Of a stretch of 64,000 nt of DNA, positions 30,852 to 38,881 are shown piece after piece. Positions within the stretch are counted from its first letter, which is position 1, and each line of letters begins with the position of its first letter. The notes under the pieces are model-generated. The model ran no database searches. It saw only the letters and a program-made list of their open reading frames with translations, and was not told the origin of the DNA. The stretch is from CALREJ01 sp964533375 (GTDB lineage: Bacteria > Patescibacteriota > Gracilibacteria > Peribacterales > Peribacteraceae), in contig CAZHLW010000001.1 of assembly GCA_964533375.1 (NCBI GenBank), positions 372,001 to 436,000 of the forward strand, written 5' to 3'. The translations under genes and the position numbers were made by a program.

Positions 30852-30902
30852 GACCCTTCGACTTCGCTCAGGGTCATTTGATTTGCAAAAGCAAATCAAA
30901 TG
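30852..30902. repeat. CTCAG-type repeat and perfect 12-bp hairpin
   Basis: acccttcgacttcgctcagg is a variant of the CTGAG repeat. It is followed by catttgatttgc-aaaa-gcaaatcaaatg (30875-30902), a perfect inverted repeat. Confidence 0.7.
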
Positions 30903-30930
30903 AAAACGGAGGCCGAAGCCTCCGTTTGAT
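30903..30930. terminator. Bidirectional terminator between the PRC-barrel and pilin genes
   Basis: aaaacggaggc-cgaa-gcctccgttt, a strong stem with A and T tracts on either side. Confidence 0.7.
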
Positions 30931-30947
30931 TGCAATGAGAAGATCTT

Positions 30948-31373
30948 TTAGTTACCCGAGTTATTGCTTGCGTCTCCAACCTGCTGAGCAAGGTAGACAG
31001 TCACAAGGCTGACAATCACGCGTGCGAAGAGCACAATCACAAGACCAGCAAGAGCGTAGAAGATGGTCTTCTTGGCCTTGTCCTTCGCCTCGTCTTCACC
31101 CTGGGAGACAATCAGGCGGATACCGGCGATCACAATCACCACAACGGCGATGAGGGCCAGGAAGTTCAGGACTGCAGTCAGGATATTCGTGATGACATCG
31201 CGGACGCCGTTTTCATCGGTTGCACCGGGAAGGCCGGCAACATCAGGATCGGGACCGGCAAAGCTGCCGTCGCCGGAAGCCGAGCTCTGTGCGAGTGCGG
31301 AGGAAACGTAGACGAAGCTACCGATCGCACCGACAGTGGCGCGGCTCATCAGATTTTTCATGGAAGTTTTCAT
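30948..31373 (-). CDS. VirB2/TrbC-like pilin
   Basis: 141 aa. An N-terminal signal peptide (about 1-29, ending ALAQ), a Gly/Asp/Pro-rich spacer, then two long hydrophobic helices: NILTAVLNFLALIAVVVIVIAGIRLIVSQG (about 62-92) and TIFYALAGLVIVLFARVIVSLVTVYLA (about 101-128), separated by the charged loop EDEAKDKAKK. This is the layout of VirB2-family pilins and of the pilin-like proteins common in CPR genomes. It may be the substrate of the machine that includes the VirB4-like ATPase at 3062. The stop of a 14-aa upstream frame overlaps its ATG. Confidence 0.75.
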   Translation of the reverse strand: MKTSMKNLMSRATVGAIGSFVYVSSALAQSSASGDGSFAGPDPDVAGLPGATDENGVRDVITNILTAVLNFLALIAVVVIVIAGIRLIVSQGEDEAKDKAKKTIFYALAGLVIVLFARVIVSLVTVYLAQQVGDASNNSGN

Positions 31374-31414
31374 AAAAATTCAAGAAGGGAGAAATTGATC
31401 TCAGTCTTGTCCAT
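31370..31414 (-). CDS. Possible 14-aa leader peptide upstream of the pilin
   Basis: ATG to TGA on the minus strand encodes MDKTEINFSLLEFL. Its TGA overlaps the pilin ATG (ATGA), which would couple translation. No Shine-Dalgarno is present. It could be chance; the overlap is the only support. Confidence 0.25.
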   Translation of the reverse strand: MDKTEINFSLLEFL

Positions 31415-31495
31415 CGACGTTCCGTGTGCAAGTGATTTGATCGAACGGAAGAGTACATTGAATTGACAGTACGCCAAATCCGATCAGGAGTACTT

Positions 31496-32056
31496 TTACT
31501 TGTCGCGGTTACTCAAAAATCCGACTGTCAGCAGGAGAATTGCCGGCAGACAGAACCACAGATTCTGATAATCCACCATGATCTGCATCAGCGTGCTCTG
31601 CGACAGGATACCAGAGAGGAGTGGCGCAGTTTCGAGTGTATTATCCAGAATCGGTTTTGCGGCAACGTACGTAAGGAGTGCGGTCAGCAACAATCCGGAC
31701 GTCGCAAACCCGAACGCGCCGGTCAGCACGGTTTCCCACACACCTTCTATTTCTTTTGCATACTGCATTTCAAACCCGCCGCGGATAGCCAGGAATATAA
31801 TCATCGCCACAAAGAGAATGAGTTTGATGGTGGAAATAATGTTGCGGTCGATGGTGAATCCCAGCATCTGCATCATGAAAGGGGAACTGCCGGATAGCAT
31901 CTCCAGAAGATTTCCGATAGCCTGCACCGCCACAATCGCAATATAAGAAGCAATGATGATTTTGACCGACTCGTCTTTTCCCACAATAAAACTGTACGCG
32001 ACAATGGTCGCGAAGAAGACAATCACAATGAGGTCCCAGGTGAGGGTGATATCCAT
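31496..32056 (-). CDS. Multi-pass membrane protein, unknown function
   Basis: 186 aa with about five helices: LIVIVFFATIVAYSFIVG, IIIASYIAIVAVQAIGNLL, IISTIKLILFVAMIIFLAI, ETVLTGAFGFATSGLLLTAL, and NLWFCLPAILLLTVGFL. It lies between tsaD (8 nt upstream) and the pilin gene on the same strand, so it is probably co-transcribed with tsaD. It resembles small CvpA-like or pilus-accessory membrane proteins in layout only. No family assigned. Confidence 0.6.
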   Translation of the reverse strand: MDITLTWDLIVIVFFATIVAYSFIVGKDESVKIIIASYIAIVAVQAIGNLLEMLSGSSPFMMQMLGFTIDRNIISTIKLILFVAMIIFLAIRGGFEMQYAKEIEGVWETVLTGAFGFATSGLLLTALLTYVAAKPILDNTLETAPLLSGILSQSTLMQIMVDYQNLWFCLPAILLLTVGFLSNRDK

Positions 32057-32064
32057 CGTGGTCG

Positions 32065-33102
32065 TTATCGTACCGCGCTTGTAAGCGGCAAGGAAGCCGA
32101 TGTCTCAAATGTGCCTGTCGCAGCAGCTTCTTCTTTGGTCATAAAGTATGCGGCAGCGGCAATCATCGCGGCGTTGTCGGTGCAGTAACTGAGTTTGCCG
32201 GGGAAGCGTACGGTGACTGTTGTGCAGCTGGCGCTCACCATGGCACGAAGCACGGTGTTTGCGGACACACCTCCCACAAGGTGCACTTCTTTTATTTCCG
32301 GATACTCATCGATAGCCATTTTGATGCGGCTGACTAAATGTTCACAGATGGCACGCTGGAAAGAGGCTGCTAAGTCGCACCGTTCCTGATCTCCTATCTC
32401 GGATCGCTGATCACCGAGAAGATCACGGATGGTATAGCGCAGAGATGTCTTCAGGCCTGAGAAGCTAAAGTTGAAGGTTCTCTCCTTTTTGAGCGGTGCC
32501 GGAAATTCGAACGCACGATCATCACCAGTTTCTGCTGCTTTCGCAATGGACGGACCGCCCGGGTAGGGGAGGCCGAGCATGGTGGCGCCTTTGTCGAAGG
32601 CTTCGCCCGCGGCATCATCAATCGTGCGGCCGATCAGTGTTCCTTTGGTGTGACTGGTGCGCAGCCACAGTTCTGTGTGACCGCCGGATGCGGAGAGAGT
32701 GAGGACGGGGAACTGGGGCGAATGTGCAGGATCGGTATTGAGCCAGGTGGAGGTTAAGTGGCCGAGTGTGTGGTGCGCACCGATCAGCGGTTTTTTGTGC
32801 AGGCTCGCAAGCGCTCTTGCTGTCACTGTTCCAACCAAAAGCGATCCGAGCAAACCCGGACCTTTCGTGACCGCAATCGCATCAATATCGTCCCACTTGC
32901 CGGGAAGCGGTTCGAGCGCCAGACGCAGCACCGGCAAAATCGACTCGACCTGTTTGCGCGCCGCCTCTTCGGGAATCACGCCGCCCGATGCTTTGAAGGC
33001 CACAGCCGAACTCGCGATGATATTGCTCAGCACCACGGCACCGTCTTCCACAACAGCAATGGAGGTTTCGTCGCACGATGATTCGATTGCTAGGATTCGC
33101 AT
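32065..33102 (-). CDS. tsaD: tRNA N6-threonylcarbamoyladenosine synthase subunit TsaD
   Basis: About 345 aa. Transfers the threonylcarbamoyl group to A37 of ANN-decoding tRNAs. It starts RILAIESSCDETSIAVVED. The metal-binding motif appears as HHTLGHL (usually HxEGH), with LTLSASGGHTELW, DDAAGEAFDKGATMLGLPYPGGP and HLVGGVSANTVLR. The open frame extends to 33342, but ATG 33102 begins the conserved domain. The stretch GDQRSEIGDQER is encoded by a phrase repeat (32386-32414), just before the conserved DLAASFQ. Confidence 0.95.
   Translation of the reverse strand: MRILAIESSCDETSIAVVEDGAVVLSNIIASSAVAFKASGGVIPEEAARKQVESILPVLRLALEPLPGKWDDIDAIAVTKGPGLLGSLLVGTVTARALASLHKKPLIGAHHTLGHLTSTWLNTDPAHSPQFPVLTLSASGGHTELWLRTSHTKGTLIGRTIDDAAGEAFDKGATMLGLPYPGGPSIAKAAETGDDRAFEFPAPLKKERTFNFSFSGLKTSLRYTIRDLLGDQRSEIGDQERCDLAASFQRAICEHLVSRIKMAIDEYPEIKEVHLVGGVSANTVLRAMVSASCTTVTVRFPGKLSYCTDNAAMIAAAAYFMTKEEAAATGTFETSASLPLTSAVR
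32386..32414. repeat. In-frame phrase repeat inside tsaD
   Basis: ctgatctcctatctcggatc and gctgatc units encode GDQRSEIGDQ. The spot is a loop before a conserved helix. Confidence 0.7.
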
Positions 33103-33139
33103 AGTTTGGAGGCAATAGTTTACCTGATATCTTGTTTTC

Positions 33140-34168
33140 GTGCAGATCCTCTTTTTTACCCGTACTTGGCATGGAACCGGTGGTTTACAGCAGTTAAGCC
33201 ATGATTTGTGGCGGGAGATCAAAAAGCAGTATGGAGCGGATGCAGAGCTTGTTTGCCCGAGGTCATCAGGCATTTTTTCGCTGATGATGTTTGCTGTGCG
33301 CGCTCTCTGGATTGGCATCCGCTCTGGCCGATCCGTACACATTCATCTGGGTGATGGATCGCTGTGCCCGCTTGGCGCGATCATCACGGGTATCACTGGT
33401 GCGAAGGTATCTGTCACCGTTGCAGGGCTTGATGTCATCTATAACCGGCGGTGGTACCAGTGGTTGCTCCGGCAATCGCTTCCTTACATGGATCGCATTT
33501 GTTGCATTAGCAAAGCAACTGCCGATGAAGTGCATAAGAGAGGAATCAGTGATGATCGTATAGTGATCATTCCGTGTGGTATCGATGAAACTCATCTTGC
33601 ATCACCTTCCCATAACCCATTACCCATAACCCATAACCTTTTAATAATCGGTCGTTTTATACAACGCAAAGGCACCGTCTGGTTTGTGGACAAGGTGATG
33701 CCGCTTCTGCTGAAAAAGAAACCCGATGTGCATCTCACTCTTCTCGGTGATGGTCCCGATCGTCCGCTTCTTCAGAAGCTTATCCGCTGCAATTGCTTGG
33801 GCGATCATATCACTCTCCTGGGAGCAGGGGACAATGCCGTGCGCGAGAAGGCATTTGCCGATGCATCACTTTTCGTCATGCCAACTATTCCGGTCCAGGG
33901 AGACATGGAAGGTTTTGGGATTGTCTGTATTGAAGCATCAGCGCGCGGTATTCCTGTAGTAGCATCAAGACTGGATGGAGTGCAGGATGCGGTGATGGAG
34001 AATCAGACGGGATCATTTTTTGTTCCCGGGAATGCAGAGGATTGTGTGCGTGCTATGATAGATGCTCTCGACTACCCGCTCGATCCGCAGGACGTTGCTG
34101 CCGCCACAAAAGCGCACTACGACTGGTCACTGCTGATCGACCGCTACAAGACTGATGTCTTCCGCTGA
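33140..34168 (+). CDS. GT4-family glycosyltransferase
   Basis: 342 aa, GT-B fold, retaining. The N-terminal domain has RTWHGTGGLQQLSHDL. The C-terminal nucleotide-sugar domain has LLIIGRFIQRKGTVWFVD, LTLLGDGPDR, and the acceptor/phosphate motif MEGFGIVCIEASARGIPVVAS with EGFGIxxxE. The GTG start follows tsaD divergently. SHNPLPITHN at the domain junction is encoded by a phrase repeat (33610-33640). First gene of a four-gene glycan/lipoprotein operon, overlapping the next gene by 14 nt. Confidence 0.9.
   Translation: MQILFFTRTWHGTGGLQQLSHDLWREIKKQYGADAELVCPRSSGIFSLMMFAVRALWIGIRSGRSVHIHLGDGSLCPLGAIITGITGAKVSVTVAGLDVIYNRRWYQWLLRQSLPYMDRICCISKATADEVHKRGISDDRIVIIPCGIDETHLASPSHNPLPITHNLLIIGRFIQRKGTVWFVDKVMPLLLKKKPDVHLTLLGDGPDRPLLQKLIRCNCLGDHITLLGAGDNAVREKAFADASLFVMPTIPVQGDMEGFGIVCIEASARGIPVVASRLDGVQDAVMENQTGSFFVPGNAEDCVRAMIDALDYPLDPQDVAAATKAHYDWSLLIDRYKTDVFR
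33610..33640. repeat. In-frame phrase repeat inside the first GT4 gene
   Basis: cccataacccattacccata and another unit, coding HNPLPITHN exactly at the hinge between the two GT-B domains. Confidence 0.8.
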
Positions 34169-35234
34169 ACCTACTATCGGCATTGTCACCTGGGATTTTC
34201 TGCATGCGAAAGGCGGCATGGGACGGTCCATGCAGTGGATGGCGGATGCGCTCTCGGAAGACGCGCACATTATTATCGGTGCACCATCAACGGGACTGCT
34301 CTCGTTTACAAAGTATGTTGGCGGTCATCTGCTGTTTTCGCTGTGCCTCCCGTTTGTTTTGCATCGCTGGATACGGGAACATCAGATCAATCTACTGATT
34401 GTTCCCGGTGGACCCGGTGGCGTTTTCCTTATCAGAAAGCCAAAAATTCCGTACATCAGTTCCGTGTATCACGTCTACGAACAGCAGGCGCGTCTGGTTC
34501 CCGGTCAATGGTGGAAGAAAGTATTTGTGCCGTTTGAAAAGTGGACGTACCGGCGGGCGAAAGCGATCATGACTTTTAATGATGACACGCGGATGATTCT
34601 TGGAAAAATCTACAAAGTCCCACGCGGCCGGATTCTCTCCCTGCCGCATGCAGTTGCCCTGGAATGGAAGCAGTCATCTGCAATCCGCAAGAAAAAGGGA
34701 TTCTGTGTTTGCGTGGCGCGCCTCGAAGAACGCAAGGGAGTGGAGCTTCTTCTGGAAGCATGGCCGATGGTCACGGAGAAGCGGGCCGATGCACAGCTTC
34801 TTATTATCGGGCAGGGAATTCTTGCGAGAAAGTACGATGAACGCATCAAGCATCTGCACAATACTTCCCGCATTCCGGCACTTCTTTTTGCGGATCTCAT
34901 CAGCGTGGTGAAACAGGCGGAAGTAGCAGTGTGTCCGGCGTATTTGGAAGGATTTGGATTGGCGGCTGCAGAGGCGATGACGGCGGGAACGGCCGTTGTG
35001 GCTGCGGATAGCGAAGGACTGCGGTGTCTCATTGAAGACGAAAAAACGGGTCTGCTCTTTGCCTCCGGCGATAGCAATCAGTTGGCACAAAAAATACTGA
35101 GAACTCTTGATGACGAGAAAGAGCGCACTGCAATCATCAACAACGCGAAGACTGCAGCGGAGCAGTTTGATTGGAAGAGTGCATCACAGATTCTAAGGCA
35201 CACGGTGAAGGAAAGGATGACGGATGCGCTCTGA
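34155..35234 (+). CDS. GT4-family glycosyltransferase
   Basis: 359 aa, GT-B fold. N-terminal IGIVTWDFLHAKGGMGRSMQWMADAL; C-terminal CVCVARLEERKGVELLLEAW, LLIIGQGILARKYDE, and the EGFGLAAAEAMTAGTAVVAADSEG motif with the catalytic-site Glu. Likely works in sequence with the previous GT4 on a surface glycan or lipid-linked sugar; donor and acceptor are unknown. A 14-nt overlap with the upstream gene indicates coupling. No repeat insert in this one. Confidence 0.9.
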   Translation: MSSAEPTIGIVTWDFLHAKGGMGRSMQWMADALSEDAHIIIGAPSTGLLSFTKYVGGHLLFSLCLPFVLHRWIREHQINLLIVPGGPGGVFLIRKPKIPYISSVYHVYEQQARLVPGQWWKKVFVPFEKWTYRRAKAIMTFNDDTRMILGKIYKVPRGRILSLPHAVALEWKQSSAIRKKKGFCVCVARLEERKGVELLLEAWPMVTEKRADAQLLIIGQGILARKYDERIKHLHNTSRIPALLFADLISVVKQAEVAVCPAYLEGFGLAAAEAMTAGTAVVAADSEGLRCLIEDEKTGLLFASGDSNQLAQKILRTLDDEKERTAIINNAKTAAEQFDWKSASQILRHTVKERMTDAL

Positions 35235-35252
35235 ACACGTACTCTAGGTGCC

Positions 35253-36743
35253 ATGGTGCTCAACAAGTATCAGCAGGCATGGCTCGCAAAGAACAGCGTG
35301 CTGATTTTGTGGGTGGCGTTTATTGCACTACTAATCACAAAATTCCTTCTGCCGCTTTTCTGGTACGGCGTGCCGCTTGGGTACGATGCCGGTTTTTACC
35401 GCTATCTCTTCATCCGCCACGCAGAGGGCTTCCCGCCGTTTGTCCTGGCACCTATGGACGAATGGGCGAGGGGGCATCCGCTGGGACTCTTCTTCTTCAC
35501 GACTATTCTCCTGAAACTCGGGATGCCGGTGTCGTGGTTGCTTGGATGGATCTGGAATCTGTTCCCGGTTGTTCTGGCTTCTGTCTTTGCCTGGATCATC
35601 GGCAAGAGGGAATCAGGTATCAGTCATCAGTCATCAGGAAAGATGACAGGAGTACTGGTGCTTTTGGCTGCACTCTTATCGATTGCGTACTTTGATGGCT
35701 TTGCGGCGATGTACTGGAAAACATTCGCATCGCTCCTGTGGTGTATCGTCACGTACCGCTTGCTGGAGCGGAAATCTCCGTGGGCGATTCTGACGGGTAT
35801 TCTGACTGTTGCCACACATCATCAGACTGGACTTCTGTTTGGACTCGTCTTTGCAACATGGGTTGTGTGCACGTTTATAAAAGATGTCCGCAGGAATCCC
35901 CGTGCAGCCCTTCGTTCAGCCCTGCCGCCGGTTCTGTGTGGTTTGATTGTGCTCATTATCGGCGTCATTTCCTATCTGCCTGTCTGGAAGGATGCGGTGC
36001 TCGAACATGTGCCTGCGTTTTTGAATCTCCTGAAGGGGAATGATGTTGCGGGTGGCAGCTTCCCGCCTGCACTTTTCTACCTGCAGACTCAGGGCATTCT
36101 CCTGGCACTCGGTGCAATTGGTTTTGGCCTTAGCTTCAAGCGGGAGCGCTTCACACTCTGGCAGCTTTCTGCGTTCTGGAGTTTTGTATTTGTGGCGGGA
36201 CATCTGCTCTTCTATCGCCGCTTTTTCCTGCAACTGGATTTCTTCCTGTTGCCGTTTGCCGCTATCGCTATTCACACGTTCTGGACGCGCTTTCCGAGAG
36301 TGCTGCACCGCTTGCTTCTGGTGATTATCCTTCTTGTGCAGGCAGTGAGCACCATCATGATTATGCAGACGCGTGTGCCGGATATCGATCCCACGGACCT
36401 GCAAACTGTCACCGCGTTTGCAGACTCTCTACCTGCAGATGCTTTCGTGCTGGGGCTCGATAACCAGACAGCAACGCTCCTGCGCGGCTGGCTGCCCTTT
36501 ACCCACGTTGGAGGGCCGGGCCTGTTTGAGAGCCACTGGTCGTACGAGGAATGGAGTGCGTTTTTGCTGGGATCGCATGATGATCGCGTGAAGCTTTTGA
36601 GTGCACTGGAAGGTCCTGTCTACGTTTACATCTCGCCGTATTTCACGCAGTACTACGGTGAGAGTATCCGCGGCTTCCTGACAGATTCTTGCTTTGCACT
36701 CACCGAGTATTCGCGGCTCTACAGTGTCACCTGCAAACAATGA
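35253..36743 (+). CDS. GT-C-like polytopic membrane protein
   Basis: 496 aa with about ten to eleven transmembrane helices and a soluble C-terminal part of about 110 residues. An early loop after helix 1, GYDAGFYRYLFIRHA, holds an acidic residue where GT-C glycosyltransferases (PMT, WbpN and similar) have their catalytic Asp. The C-terminal part ends in Cys-containing SVTCKQ. Its place between GT4 enzymes and lgt supports a lipid-linked sugar transferase. ESGISHQSSGK is repeat-encoded (35611-35638) and falls in a cytosolic loop. Confidence 0.6.
   Translation: MVLNKYQQAWLAKNSVLILWVAFIALLITKFLLPLFWYGVPLGYDAGFYRYLFIRHAEGFPPFVLAPMDEWARGHPLGLFFFTTILLKLGMPVSWLLGWIWNLFPVVLASVFAWIIGKRESGISHQSSGKMTGVLVLLAALLSIAYFDGFAAMYWKTFASLLWCIVTYRLLERKSPWAILTGILTVATHHQTGLLFGLVFATWVVCTFIKDVRRNPRAALRSALPPVLCGLIVLIIGVISYLPVWKDAVLEHVPAFLNLLKGNDVAGGSFPPALFYLQTQGILLALGAIGFGLSFKRERFTLWQLSAFWSFVFVAGHLLFYRRFFLQLDFFLLPFAAIAIHTFWTRFPRVLHRLLLVIILLVQAVSTIMIMQTRVPDIDPTDLQTVTAFADSLPADAFVLGLDNQTATLLRGWLPFTHVGGPGLFESHWSYEEWSAFLLGSHDDRVKLLSALEGPVYVYISPYFTQYYGESIRGFLTDSCFALTEYSRLYSVTCKQ
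35611..35638. repeat. In-frame phrase repeat inside the GT-C-like gene
   Basis: aatcaggtatcagtcatcag and tcatcagg units, coding ESGISHQSSG. Confidence 0.65.
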
Positions 36744-37498
36744 TCACCTTTTTCCCATCCCGCATGGTTGCCCTGGAAATAGCAGGATTCGGTATCCACT
36801 GGTACGGCTTGCTCTATTTTGCAGCATTCGTCGTTGCCTGGTTTTTACTCCCGCGATTACAGAAGTATCGCAGTCTTTCTCTTTCGATGGACGAATGGTC
36901 ATCGATTATTTCCGCAGCAGTCATCGGGGTAATTCTGGGCGGACGACTGGGGTATGTGCTCTTCTACGCGCCGTTGTATTATCTCCAGCATCCGCTCGAA
37001 ATTTTTGAAGTGTGGAAAGGGGGAATGGCTTCGCACGGCGGATTTATAGGCGTTGCGCTCGCGCTCTACTACGTCCTTCGCAAAAAGTCGTGGGATGAGA
37101 TTCTGCGCATTGGTGACATCATTGTTATTCCGGTTGCCATTGGACTTGGTCTCGGGCGGTTGGGCAACTTCATCAATCTGGAACTCTACGGTACGGTCAC
37201 CAGTCTGCCGTGGGGCATGAACTTTCCGGGAGCGGAAGGACTGCGCCACCCCATTCAGCTGTACGACTTCATCGCGATGATGCTGATTGCACTGATCTTA
37301 TTTTTGCATCTCAGAACCAAGCAGCCATCAGGGAAAACCGGGGCACTTTTTCTCATTCTTTACAGCATTGTCCGCATCCTCATCGAGTTCATTCGCGATC
37401 AGGCGGGGGTGCCGGTGTACTTGCTTACAGAAGGGCAGTGGCTGACAGTTCCGGTGCTGGTGATCGGGCTACTATTAGCCATCAATCGTAAAAAGTGA
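36740..37498 (+). CDS. lgt: Prolipoprotein diacylglyceryl transferase
   Basis: About 252 aa with seven transmembrane helices. Transfers diacylglycerol from phosphatidylglycerol to the lipobox Cys. Motifs: GGRLGYVLFY, SHGGFIGVALALYY with the essential His, GRLGNFINLELYG (Lgt signature, Asn-Glu), and GAEGLRHPIQLYDF. Start at ATG 36740, overlapping the previous stop (ATGA). It would serve the lipoproteins at 5089, 7888 and 20767. No lspA in the window. Confidence 0.95.
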   Translation: MITFFPSRMVALEIAGFGIHWYGLLYFAAFVVAWFLLPRLQKYRSLSLSMDEWSSIISAAVIGVILGGRLGYVLFYAPLYYLQHPLEIFEVWKGGMASHGGFIGVALALYYVLRKKSWDEILRIGDIIVIPVAIGLGLGRLGNFINLELYGTVTSLPWGMNFPGAEGLRHPIQLYDFIAMMLIALILFLHLRTKQPSGKTGALFLILYSIVRILIEFIRDQAGVPVYLLTEGQWLTVPVLVIGLLLAINRKK

Positions 37499-37516
37499 TA
37501 TTCTATTATTATGTAG

Positions 37517-37522
37517 TATAAT
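37517..37522 (+). promoter_or_regulatory. -10 box with leaderless spacing
   Basis: TATAAT exactly 6 nt before ATG 37529. Confidence 0.65.
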
Positions 37523-37528
37523 AGTAAT

Positions 37529-38254
37529 ATGAAAGGATCTCATTCCATATCAGAAGATGGAGAGAAAAGACTAACGGCAGAAGATATCCGTTTGGCCAAT
37601 GTCTCTTTGTTGCCGGAAGATTCACGTCCTTCCATCAGTTTTATTACAACGGCACTGGAGTGTGGTTTAACGGAAATTGTAGGCATGAGTACTGGAGATT
37701 TGGCGAATGCTGTAGAGGCTGTCATAGAAACATTGATCGAAAAGAGTACCGAGGCTTCTATAAGGAGAGCTTTTACTTTGCTGTATCCGGATACTCCTCT
37801 TGATTCATCTGTATCTGCAACCGATCTTCTCTCATGCATCAGAGAAAAGACTCAAGAGCTGCAACGCCGCTTTCCTATTGGGACAAGGATTACTTTTGGA
37901 AACAACAATACACAATACACCGTCTTGCGCTACCGGGAGCGAAGTGTTGGTGTGACCGCAGTAGTGCTTATCCCAAATAGCGAACGACATATCATTCATC
38001 TGATGAATGCAAACATTGCAGATGTTGTCCTGGATAGAGATGTAGTCGTGCGAGATGCAATCCGCCAAAGAGTGCGCGAAATTGCTTGTGAGATGCTACA
38101 AAATGAGTCTTGTGATCTGAAAAAGACAGTCGGAAAAATTGTGACGCAGATTGTGACACAACAGCGTACAAAAGAGTATCTCAGAGATGCAGATGTATTT
38201 AGCGACGTGAATATTCGTCGTTTTATTGAGGATTTAAAAGGAACTTTGTACTAA
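37529..38254 (+). CDS. AT-richer cytosolic protein, unknown function
   Basis: 241 aa, no membrane segment. The N-terminal half is helical (TALECGLTEIVGMSTGDLANAVEAVIETLIEK). The middle (about 115-155, GTRITFGNNNTQYTVLRYRERSVGVTAVVLIP) looks like a small beta domain. The C-terminal third is helical and charged. Base composition is lower in GC than the neighbours, which may mark acquisition. It converges on rnhB with a 21-nt overlap. Not recognised. Confidence 0.55.
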   Translation: MKGSHSISEDGEKRLTAEDIRLANVSLLPEDSRPSISFITTALECGLTEIVGMSTGDLANAVEAVIETLIEKSTEASIRRAFTLLYPDTPLDSSVSATDLLSCIREKTQELQRRFPIGTRITFGNNNTQYTVLRYRERSVGVTAVVLIPNSERHIIHLMNANIADVVLDRDVVVRDAIRQRVREIACEMLQNESCDLKKTVGKIVTQIVTQQRTKEYLRDADVFSDVNIRRFIEDLKGTLY

Positions 38255-38881
38255 GACGGTTTCCCCCAGGATATTTCTCAGGTAGCTGCGCCGGTGCAAG
38301 ACACACGGTCCATAGCTTTTGATAGCCGCAATATGATCACTCGATCCATAGCCTTTGTGGCCTTCAAAACCATACTGCGGGAACTCTTGTGCTGCCTCGA
38401 TCATCAGCCGGTCGCGTGTGACTTTCGCAATGATCGATCCTGCAGCAATACAGGCTTCTTTATCATCACCTCTGATAATCGACGAGTGCGGATAGTCGAA
38501 CCAAAACGCATCCCGCCCATCGACCAGCAAGTACGTTGGCGTAATCTTTTCACTGAGCATAGAAAGTGCCTGTCGCATCGCTTCGTTTGTGGCTTCCAGA
38601 ATACCGATACGATCAATGACATCTGCGCCGACAATCCCAAATCCCCACGGACAATTTTGCGTGATCCACACGTACGCTTTCTCTCTTTGGTCCGCGGTTA
38701 ATGCTTTGCTGTCACCAATAATACAATCATTGCTGATCGCTCGTTTATTGGGTGACCACGCGCCATACGAACGTCGCCGGTTATAAAGCGGCAGGGGAAT
38801 GTGACACGCGCCTGCAACGACGGGGCCGGCTAAGGGGCCGCGTCCCGCTTCATCAATGCCGACAATGACAGCGTCCGTCAC
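38234..38881 (-). CDS. rnhB: Ribonuclease HII
   Basis: About 215 aa. Removes ribonucleotides from RNA-DNA hybrids. The catalytic residues appear in AVIVGIDEAGRGPLAGPVVAG (DEAGRG), DSKALT, TYLLVDGRD and SIIAKVTRDR. The C-terminal FEGHKGYGSSDHI is typical. The GTG start at 38881 overlaps the murE stop (GTGA). The longer frame to 38980 is within murE. A loop at about residues 31-50, RRRSYGAWSPNKRAISND, is longer than usual. Confidence 0.93.
   Translation of the reverse strand: MTDAVIVGIDEAGRGPLAGPVVAGACHIPLPLYNRRRSYGAWSPNKRAISNDCIIGDSKALTADQREKAYVWITQNCPWGFGIVGADVIDRIGILEATNEAMRQALSMLSEKITPTYLLVDGRDAFWFDYPHSSIIRGDDKEACIAAGSIIAKVTRDRLMIEAAQEFPQYGFEGHKGYGSSDHIAAIKSYGPCVLHRRSYLRNILGETVLVQSSF

Noticed and set aside
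32065..33342. 425-aa long form of tsaD
   Set aside because: The extra 80 residues are Cys/Arg/Pro-rich, overlap the divergent GT4 gene and have no homology to TsaD. The conserved protein begins at 33102.
10396..33640. ttatgggt tandem phrases as CRISPR or telomere-like repeats
   Set aside because: Units are 7-8 nt, degenerate and without spacers. Runs are only about 30 nt, and several lie in coding frames, so neither a CRISPR array nor a telomere fits.
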